A DNA stretch of 64,000 nt. Origin: Stenotrophomonas rhizophila. GTDB lineage: Bacteria; Pseudomonadota; Gammaproteobacteria; Xanthomonadales; Xanthomonadaceae. The position numbers were made by a program, and so were the translations under genes. Shown here in pieces: positions 1 through 8,623 of the stretch. The number at the start of each line of letters is the position of its first letter. Position 1 is the first letter of the stretch. The notes below the pieces were generated by a model, which was not told the DNA's origin, did no database searches, and saw only the letters and a program-made list of their open reading frames with translations. The stretch spans positions 1-64,000 of the forward strand of contig NZ_JACWUO010000018.1 of assembly GCF_020857975.1 (NCBI RefSeq), written 5' to 3'.

Positions 1-725
1 GTTTGGGAACCGACCCTACCGAAGCGTTCGGACCGTTCGGTGCATTGTTGGTAGGGTCGCATCCCGATCGACTGCCGCTACGCTGCGCAACGTTCGGCAA
101 GGGCATGACCTCCGATCGAAGGCGGCTCCGGCACGGGTCATGCGTTCGCCGCGCCGATCACCGTTATCGGCAGTCGTTTGGGAACCGACCCTACCGAAGC
201 GTTCGGACCGTTCGGTGCATTGTTGGTAGGGTCGCATCCCGATCGACTGCCGATACCATGCGCAACGTTCGATAAGGGCATGACCTCGGATCGAAAGCGG
301 CTCGGGCACAGGCCACGCGTTCGCCGCGCCGATCACCGTCATCGGCAGTCGTTTGGGAACCGACCCTACCGAAGCGTTCGGACCGTTCGGTGCATTGTTG
401 GTAGGGTCGCATCCCGATCGACTGCCGATACCATGCGCAACGTTCGATAAGGGCATGACCTCGGATCGAAAGCGGCTCGGGCACAGGCCACGCGTTCGCC
501 GCGCCGATCACCGTCATCGGCAGTCGTTTGGGAACCGACCCTACCGAAGCGTTCGGACCGTTCGGTGCATTGTTGGTAGGGTCGCATCCCGATCGACTGC
601 CGGTACGCTGCGCAACGTTCGGCAAAGGCATGACCTCGGATCGAAGGCGGCTCCGGCACGGGTCATGCGTTCGTCGCGCCGATCACCATCACCGGCAGTC
701 GTTTGGGAACCGACCCCACCGGCGA
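1..725. repeat. Tandem array of a 175-bp GTAG-bounded unit
   Basis: Four complete copies start at 1, 176, 351 and 526, with a fifth truncated copy at 701. The spacing is exactly 175 bp. Each unit holds an inverted end ending in CGACCCTAC, a 31-bp linker, a GTAGGGTCG end, then about 90 bp with a conserved GGGCATGACC core. Copies differ at scattered positions (for example 245-290 versus 70-110). 175 is not a multiple of 3, so the open frames crossing the array do not keep phase between copies and are not treated as genes. The array probably continues left of the window. The same element family occurs at 35500-35819. Confidence 0.93.
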
Positions 726-736
726 CGCGCCCGCCG

Positions 737-1447
737 TTACAGCCGGTGTGGGCCGTCTTCCAGTACCTGGCGCAGGAACGGTACGGTGATGCGGCGTTGC
801 GCGGCCAGCGATTCGCGGTCCAGCCAGTCCAGCAGGCTGACCAGGCTGCCCAGTTCGCGGCCGGTGCGGGTCAGCAGCCATTCGATCGCCGCTTCGTCGA
901 TCGCCAGGCCCCGGCGCAGCGCGCGTTCGCGCAGCACCGCCGCGCGGCCTTCGTCGTCCAGCGGCTGCAACTGCACGCGCACGCACTGCTGCAGGCGCGA
1001 ACGCAGGTCGGGCAGCACCAGGCCGAGCTGGTCAGGCCCGTGCTGGGCGGTGTACAGCAGGGTGATACCGGCACTGCGCGCGCGGTTGTGGAAATCGAAC
1101 AGTGCCACCTCGTCCTCGCGCTGCCCGGCCACCGCGTCCAGCCCGTCCAGCGCGACCAGGTCGCGCCCTTCCAGCGACTCCAGCGCGGCGCGGGTGCGCC
1201 CCACCACCGCCTTCAGCGGCAGGTAGGTGGGCTGCCGCCCGGCCTGTTCGGCCAGCGAACACATCGCCAGCGCCTGGTGGGTCTTGCCGGTGCCGGCGGC
1301 ACCTTCCAGGTAGACCCAGTCGTGCGCGGCGCCCAGCGCGATCGCACGCAGCTGCGCCAGCGCACCGTCGGGGGCACCGATGAAGGTTTCCAGGCGCTCG
1401 TCCTGCGGGTAGCGCAGGGCGAGCGGCAGCTGCGGGACGACACTCAC
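737..1447 (-). CDS. hda: DnaA regulatory inactivator Hda
   Basis: A 236-residue DnaA-like AAA+ protein. In the Hda family it binds the DNA polymerase sliding clamp and stimulates ATP hydrolysis by DnaA, preventing re-initiation of replication. The N-terminal QLPLAL (residues 6-11) fits the clamp-binding motif. Walker A GAAGTGKT lies at 49-56 and a Walker B-like LVALDGLD at 97-104. The C-terminal DNA-binding domain of DnaA is absent, as expected for Hda. Its ATG overlaps the stop of the upstream permease gene (ATGA), so it is the last gene of a three-gene leftward operon. The 175-bp array begins a few bases after its stop. Confidence 0.93.
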   Translation of the reverse strand: MSVVPQLPLALRYPQDERLETFIGAPDGALAQLRAIALGAAHDWVYLEGAAGTGKTHQALAMCSLAEQAGRQPTYLPLKAVVGRTRAALESLEGRDLVALDGLDAVAGQREDEVALFDFHNRARSAGITLLYTAQHGPDQLGLVLPDLRSRLQQCVRVQLQPLDDEGRAAVLRERALRRGLAIDEAAIEWLLTRTGRELGSLVSLLDWLDRESLAAQRRITVPFLRQVLEDGPHRL

Positions 1448-2616
1448 TGCGGGTCGGGTGCCTTCGGCAGGGTGTCGATAAGGGTCGCCGGCTTGTCGCC
1501 GTACGAATCCAGCACGATCGACGAACGCTCGCCGGCATACAGGTCGCTCTGCCGGTAACGCTGGTGGGCATAGCGCAGCAGCACGTTGCTGACCGCCGCT
1601 ACCGGCAGCGCCAGCAGCATGCCCAGGAAGCCGAACAGCTGGCCGCCGGCCATCACCGCGAAGATCACCGCCACCGGGTGCAGGCCGATCTTGTCGCCAA
1701 CGATGCGCGGGGTCAGCACATAGCTTTCCAGCAGCTGGCCCACGGTGAATACGATGGCGACCAGGACCAGCAGCTTCAGGTCGAAACCCTGCGCCTGCAC
1801 CAGTGCCGCGGCCACCGCCATCACGATGCCGGTGGTGGCGCCCAGGTAGGGGATGAAGCTGATCAACCCGGCCACCAGGCCGATCAACAGGCCCAGCTTC
1901 AGCCCGACCAGCGACAACCCGGCCGCATACACCACGCCCAGCGCGATCATCACCAGGAACTGGCCGCGGATGAACGCGCCCAGCACTTCATCCGATTCGC
2001 GGGCCAGCTTGGTGATGGTGCCGATGTGGTTGCGCGGGATCATCGAGGCCACCCGCTCCACCAGCTTGTCCCAGTCGCGCAGGAAGTAGAACGCCAGGAT
2101 CGGCAGCAGCAGGATGTTGACCACCCAGGTCACCATCGCAAAGCCCGAACGCGAGACATAGCCGAAGAAGGTCTTGGCGAAGCCACCGGCCTGCTGCCAG
2201 TGGCTGCGCACCCACTCGATCAGCCGGTCCGGGTCCAGCCACTGCATGATCTCCAGCCCGGTCTTCTGCTCGAACCACGGGATGCCGGTCCGCATCAGCC
2301 ACTCCTGCGCCTGCGGGATGGCCGCGATCAGGGTGGCGATCTGGCGTTCGATCATCGGCACCAGCACCAGCAGGGCGGCCACCAGGGTCAGGATCATCGC
2401 CACGAACACCAGCACCACGCCGGTGTTGCGCGAGCGCCCGGTCGCCTCGATCCGGTCGACCAGCGGGTCGCCCAGCCAAGCCAGCGCCAGGGCCAGCACG
2501 AACGGGGTCAGGATCGGGGCCAACAGCCAGACCACCCAGCCGATCGCCAGCGCCAGCAGCACGTACTTGACGCGGCGCAGGAACTGCGCGATTTCCGCTT
2601 CGGGGCTGAGGATCAT
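1444..2616 (-). CDS. AI-2E family (PerM-like) transporter
   Basis: A 390-residue polytopic membrane protein of the AI-2E/PerM family. It has paired hydrophobic helices at residues about 15-50 and 65-90, an amphipathic central part, and four or more helices from about 150 to 350. The typical FIPYLGA-type segment is at about 253-259. The family holds autoinducer exporters and Na+/H+-linked permeases; the substrate cannot be read here. It overlaps the DUF2066 gene upstream and hda downstream by 4 bp each, so the three are almost certainly co-transcribed. Length is normal for the family. Confidence 0.88.
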   Translation of the reverse strand: MILSPEAEIAQFLRRVKYVLLALAIGWVVWLLAPILTPFVLALALAWLGDPLVDRIEATGRSRNTGVVLVFVAMILTLVAALLVLVPMIERQIATLIAAIPQAQEWLMRTGIPWFEQKTGLEIMQWLDPDRLIEWVRSHWQQAGGFAKTFFGYVSRSGFAMVTWVVNILLLPILAFYFLRDWDKLVERVASMIPRNHIGTITKLARESDEVLGAFIRGQFLVMIALGVVYAAGLSLVGLKLGLLIGLVAGLISFIPYLGATTGIVMAVAAALVQAQGFDLKLLVLVAIVFTVGQLLESYVLTPRIVGDKIGLHPVAVIFAVMAGGQLFGFLGMLLALPVAAVSNVLLRYAHQRYRQSDLYAGERSSIVLDSYGDKPATLIDTLPKAPDPQ

Positions 2617-3731
2617 CGCAGTCGGTACTCGTTGCTGGCCGGGCGCGGCGCGGTCGTGGACGGGTCGCCATCATCGGGCACCGGCAACGGCGCCAACGGC
2701 ACGATCACGCCGCTGTCGCCCAGCATGCGGTTCAGCCCGGCCAGGCCGGTGGTCATTTCCAGGGCCAGCTCCAGGCGGTTGCCGGAGGCGCGCAGCGGGG
2801 TGATGTTGCGCACCACCGGGCTCTCGCGCAGGCCGGCAGCCAGGCGCATGTAGTCCTCGGCGCTGTCCAGCCCGGTCACCGCGATGGTGTAGGTCCCGGC
2901 CGCTCCGGTGGCCGCGCCGGCCTTGGCGTAGCGGCGCACCAGCGCATCGGCGGCACCGTCGGCGCCACCGGCCATGGCGCGGCGGGCATCGCTGTCCTTG
3001 GTGGTCCACTTGTTCAGTTCCTTGCCACCGTCGACGAACACCCAGTCGGCCACCCAGCCACCGTTGGCCCGGTACAGCTTGCCGACCAGCTGCATCGGCG
3101 GGGCATAGCGCGACGAGGCACGGGCCACCGCGGCGGTGTCCTGGCGCCAGATCGCGCCGACCAGGGCCTGTTCGGCGGCACTGCCGGTGGGCAGGCCCAG
3201 TTTGTAGCCGCGCTCGACCGCACGGTTCAGCAACGGGCGGGCCGCATTGGCCTGCTGGACGCTGACCAGGCGCGGGCCGGAGCCGTCATCGATGGCCAGC
3301 CAGGCCACCGGCTTGGGCCGCGGCTGCGGCCACAGCGGCAGGCCCAGGGCCGAGATCAGGCCGTCCACCTCATCCTGGCGGAAACGCGCCACCAGCATGG
3401 TGCGGAAACTGGGCGCCCCGCTGGCCGAGGTGCTCTGGTCCTGGCGGTAGTCATAGCTGGCCACGTAGTCCTTGGCACCGCGCAGGGCCTGGGCCACGCC
3501 GGGGCGGCCCATCACGCTGCGGTCGCCGGACAGCTTGGCCAGCACGTTGCCCAGCGCCCGGGCCAGGGCGCCATTGCGGTCGCCGTCGGCCTGGCTGTTG
3601 ACCGGCACTTCGGCCTCGTAGGCCCCGCTGGCAATAGCCACATCGCCTTCGGTACGCAGGCCGCTCTGGGCCATCGTGGCCACCGGCAGGCATAGCGCGA
3701 GGAACATCATCATCAAGAGGCTGCGGCGCAT
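2613..3731 (-). CDS. DUF2066 domain-containing exported protein
   Basis: About 372 residues of unknown biochemical role. I place the start at the ATG at 3731 because it follows a GGAAG ribosome-binding site at 5 bp and opens a clear signal peptide (MRRSLLMMMFLALCLPVATM, cleavage near AQ). Upstream in-frame ATGs at 3743 and 3791 would put a charged tail before the signal. The region after the signal (about 25-200) is the DUF2066 part. The gene heads the operon with the permease and hda and is divergent from purM, an order also seen in Pseudomonas. Confidence 0.85.
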   Translation of the reverse strand: MRRSLLMMMFLALCLPVATMAQSGLRTEGDVAIASGAYEAEVPVNSQADGDRNGALARALGNVLAKLSGDRSVMGRPGVAQALRGAKDYVASYDYRQDQSTSASGAPSFRTMLVARFRQDEVDGLISALGLPLWPQPRPKPVAWLAIDDGSGPRLVSVQQANAARPLLNRAVERGYKLGLPTGSAAEQALVGAIWRQDTAAVARASSRYAPPMQLVGKLYRANGGWVADWVFVDGGKELNKWTTKDSDARRAMAGGADGAADALVRRYAKAGAATGAAGTYTIAVTGLDSAEDYMRLAAGLRESPVVRNITPLRASGNRLELALEMTTGLAGLNRMLGDSGVIVPLAPLPVPDDGDPSTTAPRPASNEYRLR

Positions 3732-3800
3732 CAGGACTTCCATTGAGCGTATCCGGGGGGAATTGTTGCCCGAATAGGGCCTGCGCGCCAACGTGGCCTG

Positions 3801-3807
3801 TTAAAAT
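3801..3807 (+). promoter_or_regulatory. Candidate -10 element for purM
   Basis: TTAAAAT lies 33 bp before the purM GTG in the divergent gap with the DUF2066 gene. It is the only AT-rich hexamer in the gap. No convincing -35 is visible at 16-18 bp, so this is a weak call. Confidence 0.3.
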
Positions 3808-3839
3808 CCCGCTTTCACCCCAGCGCAGCGCCGACGCCC

Positions 3840-4895
3840 GTGACCAACTCCCCGTCCAACCCCTCTCCCCTGACCTACCGCGAGGCCGGTGTCGACATCG
3901 ACGCGGGCAACGAACTGGTCGAGCGCATCAAGCCGCTGGTCAAGCGCAGCTTCCGCCCCGAGGTGATGGGTGGCCTGGGGGGCTTCGGCGCGCTGTTCGA
4001 CCTGTCCGGCAAGTACCGCGAGCCGGTGCTGGTGTCGGGCACCGACGGAGTGGGCACCAAGCTGAAGCTGGCACAACAGCTGGGCCGCCACGACACGATC
4101 GGCATCGACCTGGTGGCCATGTGCGTGAACGACGTGCTGGTGCAGGGCGCCGAGCCGCTGTTCTTCCTGGACTACTTCGCCACCGGCAAGCTGGACATCG
4201 ACACCGCCGCGGCGGTGGTCGGCGGCATCGCCAACGGCTGCGCCGAGGCCGGCTGCGCGCTGATCGGCGGGGAAACCGCGGAAATGCCCGACATGTACCC
4301 GCCCGGCGAGTACGACCTGGCCGGCTTCACCGTCGCCGGGGTCGAGAAGAGCGAACTCAAGGACGGCGCCAGCGTGGCCGCCGGCGACGTGCTGATCGGC
4401 ATCGCCTCCTCCGGCCCGCACTCCAACGGCTACTCGCTGGTGCGCCGCATCTACGACCGCGCCGGCCGCCCGGCCGACCTCGAACTGGACGGCGGGGTCA
4501 AGCTGGTCGATGCGCTGATGGCCCCGACCCGCCTGTACGTCAAGCCGATTCTGGCGCTGCTGAAGACCCACGGCGCGGCCATCCACGGCATGGCGCACAT
4601 CACCGGCGGCGGCCTGACCGAAAACATCATCCGCGTGGTGCCCGATGGCCTGGGCCTGGACATCCGGGCCGATGCCTGGACCCTGCCGCCGGTCTTCCAG
4701 TGGCTGCAGAAAGAAGGCGCCGTGGCCGACAGCGAAATGTGGCGCACCTTCAACTGCGGCATCGGCTTTGTGCTGATCGTCGCCGCCGACCAGGTCCAGG
4801 CGGTGTCCGCCGCCGTGGCCGCACAGGGCCTGGAGCACTGGACCATCGGCGAGGTCACCGTCGCCGACGGTGCCGAACGCGTCCGGATCGGTTGA
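3840..4895 (+). CDS. purM: Phosphoribosylformylglycinamidine cyclo-ligase (AIR synthase)
   Basis: A 351-residue enzyme of de novo purine synthesis that converts formylglycinamidine ribotide to aminoimidazole ribotide with ATP. It starts with GTG. The N-terminal half has the family's TYREAGVDIDAGN opening and the SGTDGVGTKLKLA phosphate-binding region (about 61-73). The sequence through IGGETAEMPDMY and SSGPHSNGYSL is typical. Length matches PurM. It is the first gene of the rightward purM-purN group, here separated from purN by two membrane-protein genes. Confidence 0.97.
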   Translation: MTNSPSNPSPLTYREAGVDIDAGNELVERIKPLVKRSFRPEVMGGLGGFGALFDLSGKYREPVLVSGTDGVGTKLKLAQQLGRHDTIGIDLVAMCVNDVLVQGAEPLFFLDYFATGKLDIDTAAAVVGGIANGCAEAGCALIGGETAEMPDMYPPGEYDLAGFTVAGVEKSELKDGASVAAGDVLIGIASSGPHSNGYSLVRRIYDRAGRPADLELDGGVKLVDALMAPTRLYVKPILALLKTHGAAIHGMAHITGGGLTENIIRVVPDGLGLDIRADAWTLPPVFQWLQKEGAVADSEMWRTFNCGIGFVLIVAADQVQAVSAAVAAQGLEHWTIGEVTVADGAERVRIG

Positions 4896-4915
4896 TCCAT
4901 TCCATGGAGCCCCGC

Positions 4916-5392
4916 ATGGATGCCCCCGCTCCGCCGCCGCTGCCGGCCTCGCCGGCCGCGCCCGTGCAACGTTACGACGACGATGCGCAGCTGCGCGTGC
5001 TGTCGATCCTGCACTACGTGCTGGGTGGGCTGACCGCGTTCTTCGCGCTGTTCCCGTTGATCTACGTGGCGCTGGGGGTGGCGATGATCGTCGGCGCGGT
5101 GCCCGGCGAGGGCACGGCGGCCGACCAGCTCACCCCGCAGGTGGTGGGCTGGGTGTTCGTGCTGATGGCGCTGCTGTTCATCGCGCTGGGCATGACCCTG
5201 GCCGGCTATCTGATCTATGCCGGGCGCTGCCTGGCCCAGCGGCGCCGCCACCTGCTGTGCATGGTGGTGGCCGGCATCGCCTGCGCCTGCATGCCGCTGG
5301 GCACCATCCTGGGGGTATTCACCCTGCTGGTGCTGTCGCGCAGTTCGGTACGCGAGCGTTTCCCGCCTGCGCGCCCGCCGGTCGGTGCCTGA
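4916..5392 (+). CDS. Small membrane protein, function unknown
   Basis: 158 residues. A proline- and alanine-rich N-terminus (about 1-25) is followed by three or four hydrophobic helices (about 38-62, 80-108, 120-145) and a basic tail. The ATG at 4916 follows GGAG at a 6-bp spacing; an earlier ATG at 4904 has no such site. It lies 20 bp after purM and 19 bp before the DUF2238 gene, so it is probably co-transcribed with the purine genes. I recognise no specific family. Proteins of this shape are commonly annotated only as hypothetical membrane proteins. Confidence 0.72.
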   Translation: MDAPAPPPLPASPAAPVQRYDDDAQLRVLSILHYVLGGLTAFFALFPLIYVALGVAMIVGAVPGEGTAADQLTPQVVGWVFVLMALLFIALGMTLAGYLIYAGRCLAQRRRHLLCMVVAGIACACMPLGTILGVFTLLVLSRSSVRERFPPARPPVGA

Positions 5393-5411
5393 TGCGCCCG
5401 ACCCTGCTGCG

Positions 5412-6053
5412 ATGAACCGCCCCGCCCTGCCTGCGCCACCGATGAGCACCGCCAAGAAAGCCGCCTTCGCCACCGTCCTGGCCGTGTTCGCGGCCAGCTG
5501 GATCGATCCGCAGTGGCCGCTGGAACAGACCCTGCACAGCACCCTGACCGTGCTCGGGCTGGCCGCGTTGTGGTGGGTGGACCGCCGCTGGACGCTGGGC
5601 AGCGGCGCCTTCGCCGCGATCTGCGCCTTCATCGCCATCCACTGCATCGCCGCGCGCTGGCTGTACTCCAATGTTCCCTACGATGCCTGGTTGCAGGCGG
5701 CGCTGCACTGGTCGCCCAATGCGGCCTTCGGCTGGCAGCGCAACCACTTCGACCGGCTGATCCATTTCCTCTACGGCGTCTGCTTCACCCCGGCGCTGGT
5801 CCAGCTGGCGCGGCACGCCTGGCCGGCACTGCGCCTCGGCCAGGCCTTCAGCCTGGCGGTGATGGTGGTGATGTGTTCCAGCCTGGTCTACGAATGGTTC
5901 GAGTGGGGCATCGCGCTGCTGCTGTCGCCCGAAGCGGCCGAGTCCTACAACGGCCAGCAGGGCGACCTGTGGGATGCGCATGCGGACATGCTGCTGGCCA
6001 CCCTGGGCAGCGTACTGGCGTGGCCGCTGGCGCGCCGGGAGCTGCGCCGATGA
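5412..6053 (+). CDS. DUF2238 (YjdF-like) membrane protein
   Basis: 213 residues from the ATG at 5412; an internal ATG at 5442 (MSTAKK) is an equally possible start, since neither has a strong ribosome-binding site. About five or six hydrophobic helices are visible. The central FDRLIHFLYGVCF, the later SLVYEWFEWG and the LWDAHADMLLATLGS segments are characteristic of the DUF2238/YjdF family, whose function is unknown. The stop overlaps the purN start (ATGA at 6050), so translation is probably coupled. Confidence 0.82.
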   Translation: MNRPALPAPPMSTAKKAAFATVLAVFAASWIDPQWPLEQTLHSTLTVLGLAALWWVDRRWTLGSGAFAAICAFIAIHCIAARWLYSNVPYDAWLQAALHWSPNAAFGWQRNHFDRLIHFLYGVCFTPALVQLARHAWPALRLGQAFSLAVMVVMCSSLVYEWFEWGIALLLSPEAAESYNGQQGDLWDAHADMLLATLGSVLAWPLARRELRR

Positions 6054-6709
6054 GCGCGCCCAGCCGCATCGCGGTGCTGGCCTCCGGCCGCGGCAGCAAC
6101 CTGCAGGCGATCCTGGCCGCGATCGCCGCCGGGCAGCTCGATGCCGAGGTGGTCGGCGTGCTGTCGGACAAACCCGAGGCCCCGGCCCTGCACAGCGTGC
6201 CCGCCGCGCGCCGCTGGGCGCGCGCGCCGCGCGACTTCGCCGACCGCGACGCCTTCGATGCCGCGCTGGGCGATGCGCTGGCCGGCTTCGCCCCGGACTG
6301 GATCGTCTGCGCCGGCTATATGCGCATCCTCGGCGCGGCCTTCGTGGCCCGCTTCGAGGGCCGCCTGGTCAATATCCATCCGTCGCTGCTGCCGCTGTAC
6401 AAGGGCCTGCACACCCACGCCCGCGCGCTGGCCGCCGGCGATGCCGAGCATGGCGCCAGCGTGCACTTCGTGGTGCCCGAACTGGACGCCGGCACGGTGC
6501 TGGCCCAGGCGCGGGTGCCGGTGCTGCCCGGCGACACCCCCGAAACCCTGGCCCGGCGGGTGCTGACGGTGGAACACCCGCTGCTGATCGCCAGTCTGCA
6601 GTGGCTGGTGGCCGGCCGCGTGGCTGAACAGGATGGTCAGCTGCTGGTGGACGCTCACCCCCTGTTTAGTCCATTGCGCCTAGATTGCGCCGGTCAGCTG
6701 CAGCATTGA
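6050..6709 (+). CDS. purN: Phosphoribosylglycinamide formyltransferase (GAR transformylase)
   Basis: 219 residues. It transfers a formyl group from 10-formyltetrahydrofolate to glycinamide ribotide, the third step of purine synthesis. IAVLASGRGSNLQAI at the N-terminus forms the phosphate-binding loop. NIHPSLLPLYKG carries the catalytic Asn and His, and VPELDAGTVL carries the Asp. Length is normal. It overlaps the preceding DUF2238 gene by 4 bp and is the partner of purM two genes upstream. Confidence 0.96.
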   Translation: MSAPSRIAVLASGRGSNLQAILAAIAAGQLDAEVVGVLSDKPEAPALHSVPAARRWARAPRDFADRDAFDAALGDALAGFAPDWIVCAGYMRILGAAFVARFEGRLVNIHPSLLPLYKGLHTHARALAAGDAEHGASVHFVVPELDAGTVLAQARVPVLPGDTPETLARRVLTVEHPLLIASLQWLVAGRVAEQDGQLLVDAHPLFSPLRLDCAGQLQH

Positions 6710-6772
6710 CGGCCGCGCACACGCGCTGCTGACCCGGCCGCTGGCATCCTTCCCCCCTCGCCCCCTGCCCGC

Positions 6773-7552
6773 ATGAGTACTTCCTTGTTCAAGCCAGTAC
6801 TGCTGATTGCATCCCTGCTGTGCACCGTGGCGGTCGTGCAGGCCCAGCAAGCGGCCGATCCGCCGTTGCCGCCGGCCCTGCCCGCGATGCAGTGGGAGGC
6901 GCCGCCGCTGGAGCCGTTCACCGCCACCTACCAGGCCCTGTACAAGGGCAAGGAAGCCGGCGATGCAGTCCTGCGCGTCACCCATACCGGCGGCGCGCAA
7001 TGGCGGGTGGACATGCAGGTGATCGGCCGGCGCGGCTTTGCCAGCGTGCTGGGGCTGAACCTGGAACAGAGCACGGTGTTTGAAAAGCGCGGCGACAGCT
7101 ACGTGCCGCTGAGCCAGGCGACGGTGCGCAAGGGCCTGTTCCTGGGCAAGAAGGTCACTGGCACCTACGACTGGCAGGCCGGCACCGCGCAGTGGCTGGG
7201 CGACCTGAAAAAGGAACGCACCCAGCCGATTCCGCTGCAGGCCGGCGACCAGAGCGCCCTGCTGATCAACCTGGCGATCATGCGCGATGCCCGCCCCGGC
7301 GGGCAGATGCGCTACCGCTACGTCGACGTCGGCCGGGTGCGCCAGCACGACTACCAGGCCGCGCCGGACACCGAGAACGTGCAGGTCGGCGAGCTCTCCT
7401 ACAACGCGCTGCGGGTCCACCGGACCAACGGCGGCAATGACGAAACCATCCTCTGGATCGCCAACGGTGTCCCCACGCCGGTGCGCATCCTGCAACGCGA
7501 AGATGGCGAGGATCGGATTGATCTGCGCCTGATCGAATACCAAGGAGTCTGA
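6773..7552 (+). CDS. DUF3108 domain-containing exported protein (copy 1)
   Basis: 259 residues with a signal peptide (hydrophobic 9-22, likely cleavage after VQA at about 25). A proline-rich stretch is followed by the DUF3108 domain from about residue 48, starting FTATYQALYKGKEAG. The middle YVPLSQATVRKG and the SALLINLAIMRD segment match the next gene closely, so the two are tandem paralogues. DUF3108 proteins are periplasmic or outer-membrane-associated with no settled role. It follows purN, a conserved neighbourhood in related genomes. Confidence 0.84.
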   Translation: MSTSLFKPVLLIASLLCTVAVVQAQQAADPPLPPALPAMQWEAPPLEPFTATYQALYKGKEAGDAVLRVTHTGGAQWRVDMQVIGRRGFASVLGLNLEQSTVFEKRGDSYVPLSQATVRKGLFLGKKVTGTYDWQAGTAQWLGDLKKERTQPIPLQAGDQSALLINLAIMRDARPGGQMRYRYVDVGRVRQHDYQAAPDTENVQVGELSYNALRVHRTNGGNDETILWIANGVPTPVRILQREDGEDRIDLRLIEYQGV

Positions 7553-7554
7553 GC

Positions 7555-8238
7555 ATGAACCTGTTGAACCGCCCGCTGACGTGGGTCGCCGCCGCCGCGC
7601 TGAGCATGGCCAGCCTGCCGGCCATGGCCCTGCAGCCGTTCAAGGCCGATTACCAGGCCAGCTACATGGGCATGCAGGCCAACGGCACCATGACCCTGAC
7701 CAGCGAAGGCGCCAACAAGTGGCGCTACAGCCTGAACGTGAAGAACCAGCTGGCCGACCTCAGCCAGAACACCGTGTTCGAGGAAGCCAACGGGCGCCTG
7801 CGCCCGCTCACCAGCAGCGACCGCTCGGTGCTGCTGGTGAAGAAGCGCAATGTGGATGCCACCTACAACTGGTCCAGCAACCAGGCCAGCTGGACCGGCG
7901 ACATCAAGCCCGACCGCCGCGGCCCGGTGGCGTTGAAGGCCGGCGACATGGATGCGCTGCTGATCAACCTGGCGATCGCGCGCGACGTGGCCGCCGGCAA
8001 GCCGCTGAACTACCGCATGGTCGACGAGGGCCGGATCAAGCCGATGAGCTACAAGGTGATCGGCCAGGAGAAGATCACCGTGGCGGGCAAGTCCTACGAT
8101 GCGACCAAGGTGTCGCGCGTGGACGGCAACAAGGAACAGATCGCCTGGATCGTCAAGGAATTCCCGGTGCCGGCGCGCCTGCTGCAGCGCGAGGGCGGCA
8201 AGGATGCGCTGGACCTGACCATCAAGGGGATGAACTGA
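7555..8238 (+). CDS. DUF3108 domain-containing exported protein (copy 2)
   Basis: 227 residues with a signal peptide ending near AMA (residue 23). The mature part begins LQPFKADYQASYMG, the same opening as the domain in the preceding gene, and both share the ALLINLAI-RD block, so this is a diverged duplicate. Only 2 bp separate the two reading frames, with GGAG just before the ATG, so they are co-translated. The gene ends 46 bp before a strong bidirectional terminator. Confidence 0.85.
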   Translation: MNLLNRPLTWVAAAALSMASLPAMALQPFKADYQASYMGMQANGTMTLTSEGANKWRYSLNVKNQLADLSQNTVFEEANGRLRPLTSSDRSVLLVKKRNVDATYNWSSNQASWTGDIKPDRRGPVALKAGDMDALLINLAIARDVAAGKPLNYRMVDEGRIKPMSYKVIGQEKITVAGKSYDATKVSRVDGNKEQIAWIVKEFPVPARLLQREGGKDALDLTIKGMN

Positions 8239-8284
8239 GGGTTTGATGGCGGCATCCACGCATGGCGTGGATGCGGACCAATGC

Positions 8285-8312
8285 AAAACGCCCGCTTGCG
8301 CGGGCGTTTTTT
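8285..8312. terminator. Bidirectional intrinsic terminator
   Basis: AAAACGCCCGC pairs with GCGGGCGTTTT across a 4-base TTGC loop and continues into a T-run on the plus strand. The A-run on the left gives a T-run on the minus strand. It sits between the convergent DUF3108 and EF-hand genes and can serve both. Confidence 0.93.
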
Positions 8313-8623
8313 CATTCCTTCTTGGCGTCTTCGCCGAACACCGTCTTGCAGTCCACGCGGATCTGCTCGCGGTTGCCGCGCCAGTAGAAGGTGCGGCAAT
8401 GCCGGTTGCCCTGCTGCTGGGTGTCCACGCCCACCGCATAGAACGCCTGCAGCACCTCGGTGCGGCTGACCGTGCCGTCGCCGTTCCAGTCCATGTCCTG
8501 CTGCTCGATGCCCTGGGTGATGGCGATGTCGGCATACCAGGCATAGCCCAGCCACGCCAGCACCACCAGTACCAGCGCCAGCAGCGCCTTGCGGCGGCGG
8601 GTGAACTTGCCGCGCAGGATCAT
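8312..8623 (-). CDS. Membrane-anchored EF-hand protein
   Basis: 103 residues. A basic N-terminus and one hydrophobic helix (about 13-30) would anchor it with the rest in the periplasm. DMDWNGDGTVSRTEVL (about 43-58) is a canonical EF-hand loop with Asp/Asn/Asp/Gly/Glu at calcium-ligand positions. The C-terminal part has two Cys (about 80 and 92) that could form a disulfide. It overlaps the 3' end of murA by 4 bp, so it is translated with murA. Its role is unknown. Confidence 0.8.
   Translation of the reverse strand: MILRGKFTRRRKALLALVLVVLAWLGYAWYADIAITQGIEQQDMDWNGDGTVSRTEVLQAFYAVGVDTQQQGNRHCRTFYWRGNREQIRVDCKTVFGEDAKKE

Noticed and set aside
1..725. CRISPR array
   Set aside because: Repeat units are 175 bp with no variable spacers of 30-40 bp and no cas genes nearby.
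3..1558. Open frames of 90-401 codons across the 175-bp array
   Set aside because: They repeat because the DNA repeats, shift frame between copies, and show no ribosome-binding site or family.
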